DNA of 64,000 nt from Noviherbaspirillum pedocola (GTDB lineage Bacteria > Pseudomonadota > Gammaproteobacteria > Burkholderiales > Burkholderiaceae_D): NCBI RefSeq assembly GCF_016632335.1, contig NZ_JAEPBG010000001.1, forward strand, positions 868,001 through 932,000. Direction: 5' to 3'. Of the stretch, positions 59,875 to 64,000 are shown one piece after another. The translations under genes were made by a program, and so were the position numbers. The notes below the pieces were generated by a model. The model saw only the letters and a program-made list of their open reading frames with translations, ran no database searches and was not told the DNA's origin. Within the stretch, counting starts at the first letter, position 1, and each line of letters opens with the position of its first letter.

Positions 59875-60435
59875 ATGATCGATTCCGGCATGATCCACGT
59901 TGGCAGTTTCTTCATTGAAGTCGAAACAGCGCTAATGATCCTGATGCTTTCGATTGCGAGCATCACTGATATCGTGTCCAGGAAAATCCCAAACTGGTTG
60001 ATCTTGGCCGGAATCACATCAAGCTTTCTCTACCAAGTCCTATCACCTTACGGCTTCGGCTTCAGCACTTGGTTAGCTGGTTTAAGTGTCGGACTGCTGA
60101 CCCTTTTCCCCTTATATGCTCTGCGGGTTATGGGAGCCGGTGACGTAAAGCTAATGGCAGCCGTTGGAAGCTTCTTGGGTGGCAGTGCCGCGTTCTCAAC
60201 TCTGATCTACACACTAATTTCGGGCGGCGTGCTCGCTCTCGTCTTCATCCTGTTCAAACGCACTTGGAAGAGCAGCTTTCAGAATGTCACGCTGATCGGC
60301 ATGCACATGTTCTCCAGCGTGCTCGCGAAGCGTGTCTACCTCGCGGAATATCCGGTTCAGACCAGCGGACATCTTCCATACGCCGTCGCCATTTTCGCCG
60401 GCACCCTGCTCCACCTCTACGTCTTCCGCGGCTAG
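59875..60435 (+). CDS. cpaA: Flp prepilin peptidase CpaA/TadV
   Basis: A 186-residue integral membrane aspartic protease with about six helices. The catalytic aspartates are Asp32 in ASITDIVSRKIPNW and Asp90 in MGAGDVKLMAAVG (GxGD motif). It lacks the N-methylation domain of PilD, as usual for the Tad type. GTG 59872 is an alternative start one codon earlier. Confidence 0.92.
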   Translation: MIDSGMIHVGSFFIEVETALMILMLSIASITDIVSRKIPNWLILAGITSSFLYQVLSPYGFGFSTWLAGLSVGLLTLFPLYALRVMGAGDVKLMAAVGSFLGGSAAFSTLIYTLISGGVLALVFILFKRTWKSSFQNVTLIGMHMFSSVLAKRVYLAEYPVQTSGHLPYAVAIFAGTLLHLYVFRG

Positions 60436-60459
60436 CGGCAAACCAACGAACAGCCAGCC

Positions 60460-61788
60460 ATGGAAATGAATCCATCCGACCGCGACCCGCCGCCATCCGA
60501 GGCCACGACCCGGATGCGTTCACCGCGCACGATCGAGGAAACCGGTCTGCCCTTCCTATTCATGCTGGAGCTGATTGCGAAGATCCTGTTCCTGCGCGGG
60601 CAGATCCGCCTGAGCGAGATGGCCTCGCACCTGTGCCTGCCTTCGACTGTGCTCAATGGCGTGGTCGACTTCATGCGCACTGAAAAACTGGTGGAAGCCC
60701 TACGCGTCGGCGGCACCAATACCGACGCTGACCTGCATTACCGGCTCACCGGCCCGGGCCGCGAGCGCGCCGGCGAATGCCTGGCCCGCAATGCCTATGC
60801 CGGCCCTGCGCCGGTGAGCCTCGCACGCTATTGCGAGCAGGTGCGAAGCCAGCGGGTGGCCGACATGCGCATCCGCCGCGAAGACCTTGCGCGTGTTTTC
60901 GAGAACATCGTCCTAGATCCGCGCATCCTCGAGCAGCTCGGCGCGGCAATGAACTCCGGCCGTGCAATCTTCATCCATGGGCCCGCCGGCAGCGGCAAGA
61001 CCTACCTCGCCGAACATCTGACCACGCTGCTCAAGGGCGACATCTGGGTGCCGCATGCATTGCTGGTCGATGGCGAAGTGGTGCAGGTCTACGATCCCGC
61101 GATTCACCTGCCCGCGCTGGAAGACGCATCCGCCGCGCCCTCGCTGGACCGCGGCGCGCAGGGCGATGCGCGCTGGCTGCGCTGCAGGCGGCCTACGGTG
61201 CTGACCGGCGGCGAGTTGAACATGGACATGTTCGACCTGCATTTCGATCCGGCCACGCGCTATTACCAAGCGCCGCCGCATTTGAAGGCCAACAACGGCC
61301 TGTTCATCATCGATGACCTCGGCCGCCAGCGCTGCTCGCCGACCGACCTGATGAACCGCTGGATCGTGCCGCTGGATAGAAACCGCGATTTCCTGTCGCT
61401 GCATACCGGCCACAAGTTTATGGTGCCCTTCGATGTGATCGTGGTGTTCTCGTCCAACCATGCGCCGGAAGCGCTGGCCGACGGTGCCTTCACGCGGCGG
61501 CTCGGCTACAAGATCCATGTCGGGCAGCTGACCGAGGAAGAATACGCACGCATCTTCCGCCAGGCCTGCGCGCAGTACGAGGTGCCATGGTCCGAAGCGG
61601 CTTTCCGCTATCTGCTCGAGAAGAAGCACTACACCGAGGACCGGCCGCTGCTGGCCTGCTATCCGCGCGACCTCGTGAGCCAGGCGCGCGACCTGGCCCG
61701 CTACGAAGGCACGCCGGTGGAGCTGGACAGCCGGGTGCTGGACTGGGCCTGGCGCAATTATTTCGACAATGCCGCGGCATTGTCCTGA
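60460..61788 (+). CDS. Uncharacterised winged-helix/AAA+ ATPase of the Tad locus
   Basis: A 442-residue soluble protein. Residues about 30-110 look like a winged helix (FLRGQIRLSEMASHLCLPST, LHYRLTGPGRERA). The AAA+ module has Walker A GPAGSGKT (174-181), Walker B LFIIDD (281-286), a sensor-1-like VVFSSNHAP and a likely arginine finger in FTRRLGYK. It is not CpaE/TadZ or the CpaF/TadA secretion ATPase, whose motifs differ. It lies between cpaA and cpaB, with a 24-base gap from cpaA. I recall similar ATPases beside Flp genes in other proteobacteria but know no function. A remodelling or regulatory role in pilus assembly is inference. Confidence 0.78.
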   Translation: MEMNPSDRDPPPSEATTRMRSPRTIEETGLPFLFMLELIAKILFLRGQIRLSEMASHLCLPSTVLNGVVDFMRTEKLVEALRVGGTNTDADLHYRLTGPGRERAGECLARNAYAGPAPVSLARYCEQVRSQRVADMRIRREDLARVFENIVLDPRILEQLGAAMNSGRAIFIHGPAGSGKTYLAEHLTTLLKGDIWVPHALLVDGEVVQVYDPAIHLPALEDASAAPSLDRGAQGDARWLRCRRPTVLTGGELNMDMFDLHFDPATRYYQAPPHLKANNGLFIIDDLGRQRCSPTDLMNRWIVPLDRNRDFLSLHTGHKFMVPFDVIVVFSSNHAPEALADGAFTRRLGYKIHVGQLTEEEYARIFRQACAQYEVPWSEAAFRYLLEKKHYTEDRPLLACYPRDLVSQARDLARYEGTPVELDSRVLDWAWRNYFDNAAALS

Positions 61789-61809
61789 CGCTGCAACGAG
61801 GGGATAAAA

Positions 61810-62652
61810 ATGAGGAACACCCGCGCATTAGTCACGATGATCATCGCCGTCGTACTGGCCTTCGCCGCGGTGGTCGTCGCGGCGCGCTGGATCAGCGCAC
61901 AGGCGCAAGGATCGACGGACAAGGTTGCAGTGGCTGCGACCGACATCGGCCTCGGCGCAAAGATCACACCCGACATGATCCGCATGGTCGACTGGCCTTC
62001 GGGCTCGAAGCCACCCGGCATCTTCAACGATGCCAAGACGCTCGAGAGCCGCGTGACGCGCACCAGCATCACGCGCGGCGAGCCGATCATGGAAGGCAAG
62101 CTCGCGCCGCCCGGAACTCAGGGCGGCCTTTCCGCCGTGGTGGCCGAAGGCAAGCGCGCCATCACGGTGCGGGTCAACGACGTGGTCGGCGTGGCCGGCT
62201 TCGCGCTGCCGGGCAATTACGTCGACATCCTGGTCAACACGCAGGGCGAAGGCGCGGGTGCGAATGGCAGGGGCGAAAACATTTCGAAGATCGTGCTCGA
62301 GCGCATCCTCGTGCTCGCGATCGCGCAGGAAGCGAGCCGGGACGACACCAAGCCCAAGGTGGTCAATGCGGTGACGCTGGAAGTCACGCCCGACCAGGCG
62401 GAAAAGCTCGATCTCGCGCGCAGCGTCGGCTCGCTGTCGCTGGTGCTGCGCAATCAGGTGGATCCGAGCCCGGTGAACACCGATGGCGCGACCAAGGCGA
62501 CGCTGTTCAATGTGAAGGCGCCGGCGCAACCCGAGACGAAGCCGGCCGCGCCGCGCCCTGTAGTGAAGCATGTCGCCGTGCGCGCGCCGCGGCCGGCTGG
62601 CACACAGGTCGAAGTGATCAAGGGCCTGGCGCGCAGCACGCAGGAATTCTGA
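61810..62652 (+). CDS. cpaB: Flp pilus assembly protein CpaB/RcpC
   Basis: A 280-residue protein with one N-terminal helix (ALVTMIIAVVLAFAAVVVAA), a SAF domain (VAATDIGLGAKITPDMIRMV; TSITRGEPIMEGKL) and the RcpC domain (RAITVRVNDVVGVAGFALPG, YVDILVNT). A Lys/Pro/Ala-rich tail follows. CpaB supports the outer-membrane secretin of the Tad system. It ends 30 bases before cpaC. Confidence 0.92.
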   Translation: MRNTRALVTMIIAVVLAFAAVVVAARWISAQAQGSTDKVAVAATDIGLGAKITPDMIRMVDWPSGSKPPGIFNDAKTLESRVTRTSITRGEPIMEGKLAPPGTQGGLSAVVAEGKRAITVRVNDVVGVAGFALPGNYVDILVNTQGEGAGANGRGENISKIVLERILVLAIAQEASRDDTKPKVVNAVTLEVTPDQAEKLDLARSVGSLSLVLRNQVDPSPVNTDGATKATLFNVKAPAQPETKPAAPRPVVKHVAVRAPRPAGTQVEVIKGLARSTQEF

Positions 62653-62682
62653 GGAACAAAAACACCCGAGGGAGAAGCCTTC

Positions 62683-64000
62683 ATGAAAAACACCCGGATC
62701 GAACGGAGCCAAGGCCTGCTGCGTATGTCGCTGGCAATTGCCGGCGTGATCGCCGTTACCCATGCCCATGGGCAGACCAGCATCGAAGCGGGCATGCTGA
62801 CGGCGAAGACGCCGCCAAAGGCCGCCGCCAAGACCGGGACAGCCGCTGCGGCAAAGGCACCCGTGGCCGGGACCGTAGCCACCCCGGCGCCGCAAACAAT
62901 GCGCATGCCGCCGACGAACAATGTCGAACTCGCGCCGCAGGTGAATCTGTCCGAAGGCAAATCCACACTGATGCGACTGCCCTATGCCGCAAGCAGGCTG
63001 TCGGTCGGCGATCCGCGCGTGGCCGACGTGATCCTGCTGAATCCGAGCGAGGTCTACATGCTCGGCAAATCGGTGGGCAGCACGAACCTAATGCTGTGGA
63101 ACAAGACCAATGACGCCACCATCGTCGACATCGCGGTCAACGTGGACACTGCCGGCCTGCAGTCACGCCTCGCGCAGCTTATGCCGGAAGAGAAGGACAT
63201 CAAGATCACGACTGCGGCCGATACGCTGATCCTCTCCGGCACGGTGTCGGATGTCGTCAAGGCGGACCAGGTGCTGGCGCTGGCGAATGCCTATGTGCAG
63301 CGCAGTGCGCGCGGTGGCCAGGGCGGTGCGCCGCAGGGCGCGCCGGGCCAGGATGGCGCGCCTGCGGCCGGCCCGCAGGGCGGCGCGCCGAAGGTCATCA
63401 ACATGATGGGCATAGGCGCGCCGCAGCAGGTGATGCTGGAAGTGAAGGTGGCCGAAGTGTCCAAGACGCTAGTGGACAAGCTCGGCGCCAGCATAGGCGC
63501 GAGCCACACCCATGGCAGCTGGACCTATACGCTGCTCAACAACCTGCTGACGGGCAGCCCGGGTGTGCTCGACGCGTTCAACAACAAGAACGGCAACTTC
63601 GCCACGCTCGATGCGCAGAAAACCGATGGCCTGATCAAGGTGCTGGCCGAACCGACCGTGATGGCAATCAGCGGCCAGGAAGCCAGCTTCCTCGCCGGCG
63701 GCAAGATCTTCATCCCGGTCAGCCAGACCAACAACGGCGCCACGCCGACCATCACGCTGGAAGAAAAGGAATTCGGCGTGGCGGTCAAGTTCACGCCGAC
63801 GGTGCTCGATGGCGGCCGCATCAATCTGAAGGTCGCGCCCGAGGTGTCGGACCTGAACAAGGATGGCGTCGGCATCAGCGCCACCGGCACCAATACCACC
63901 GCGATCCTGCCTTCGTTCACCACGCGCCGGTCGACCACCACGGTGCAGCTGCGCGACGGCCAGAGTTTCGCGATCGGCGGCCTGATCAGGAACAACGTGG
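62683..64000 (+). CDS. cpaC: Tad secretin CpaC/RcpA, 3' end beyond the window
   Basis: An open reading frame of at least 439 codons from ATG 62683 (GGGAGAAG upstream) to the window edge without a stop. A signal peptide and low-complexity Ala/Lys/Pro segment (to about 75) precede the N-terminal pilus domain (LPYAASRLSVGDPRVADVIL), a BON-like domain (AADTLILSGTVSDVVKADQV), a Gly/Pro/Gln/Ala-rich linker (207-236) and the secretin domain (QQVMLEVKVAEVSKTLVDKL; VLAEPTVMAISGQEASFLAG). It forms the outer-membrane channel for the Flp pilus. Confidence 0.92.
   Translation, partial: MKNTRIERSQGLLRMSLAIAGVIAVTHAHGQTSIEAGMLTAKTPPKAAAKTGTAAAAKAPVAGTVATPAPQTMRMPPTNNVELAPQVNLSEGKSTLMRLPYAASRLSVGDPRVADVILLNPSEVYMLGKSVGSTNLMLWNKTNDATIVDIAVNVDTAGLQSRLAQLMPEEKDIKITTAADTLILSGTVSDVVKADQVLALANAYVQRSARGGQGGAPQGAPGQDGAPAAGPQGGAPKVINMMGIGAPQQVMLEVKVAEVSKTLVDKLGASIGASHTHGSWTYTLLNNLLTGSPGVLDAFNNKNGNFATLDAQKTDGLIKVLAEPTVMAISGQEASFLAGGKIFIPVSQTNNGATPTITLEEKEFGVAVKFTPTVLDGGRINLKVAPEVSDLNKDGVGISATGTNTTAILPSFTTRRSTTTVQLRDGQSFAIGGLIRNNV

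Overview
The window is GC-rich, densely coded bacterial chromosome. Gene content and order point to a betaproteobacterium of the order Burkholderiales, most likely Oxalobacteraceae (Herbaspirillum/Noviherbaspirillum/Massilia-like). This rests on remembered gene order (petABC-sspAB; hisGDCBHAFIE-HIT-tatABC; mlaFEDACB beside murA/ibaG; prfA-prmC), not on a search. There is no rRNA, CRISPR array or complete prophage. One tRNA (Thr, TGT) is present.

Layout. 1-9.4 kb: oxyR, a solitary ugpB, ubiA, a receiver-first hybrid histidine kinase, a CPA2 cation/proton antiporter, a small HTH protein, a 546-bp AT-rich gap and an OmpR-type regulator whose phosphoacceptor Asp is replaced by His. 9.4-16.8 kb: hemA-prfA-dsbB-prmC, tex, grxD-ubiX. 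16.9-22.3 kb: a large CHASE-PAS hybrid kinase, an mgtC-like gene and a catalase, a plausible OxyR target. 22.7-29.5 kb: tRNA-Thr, sspB-sspA, the cytochrome bc1 genes petABC, mscL, a LuxR-type response regulator and a Nif3-like gene. 29.5-31.4 kb: a periplasmic DegS/AlgW-like protease and a DUF2461 protein.

31.4-48.2 kb is one long minus-strand run of tightly packed, often overlapping genes. In transcription order it is mlaFEDACB (lipid transport), a two-gene ABC exporter, ibaG, murA, hisG-hisD, a solitary DNA methyltransferase, hisC-hisB-hisH-hisA-hisF-hisI-hisE, a HIT protein, and tatABC. The methyltransferase lies inside the histidine operon. 48.5-54.8 kb holds gltBD (glutamate synthase).

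55.0-64.0 kb is the most accessory-looking part. It starts with a REP-associated tyrosine transposase (RAYT) whose HUH motif is lost. A NarL-type kinase without recognisable ATP-binding glycine boxes and its response regulator follow. Then comes the start of a Flp/Tad pilus locus: three short Flp-like pilins (one too short for usual ORF cut-offs), prepilin peptidase cpaA, an uncharacterised winged-helix/AAA+ ATPase, cpaB, and a secretin gene (cpaC) that runs off the window.

Two families of short palindromic repeats (ends GTAGGTTGGG and GTAGGGTGGG) are scattered between genes at six places and look like REP/REPIN elements. The Tad locus, with its degenerate kinase, extra pilin and undescribed AAA+ protein, is the best candidate for an incompletely described system. 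The RAYT/repeat set and the methyltransferase in the his operon come next.
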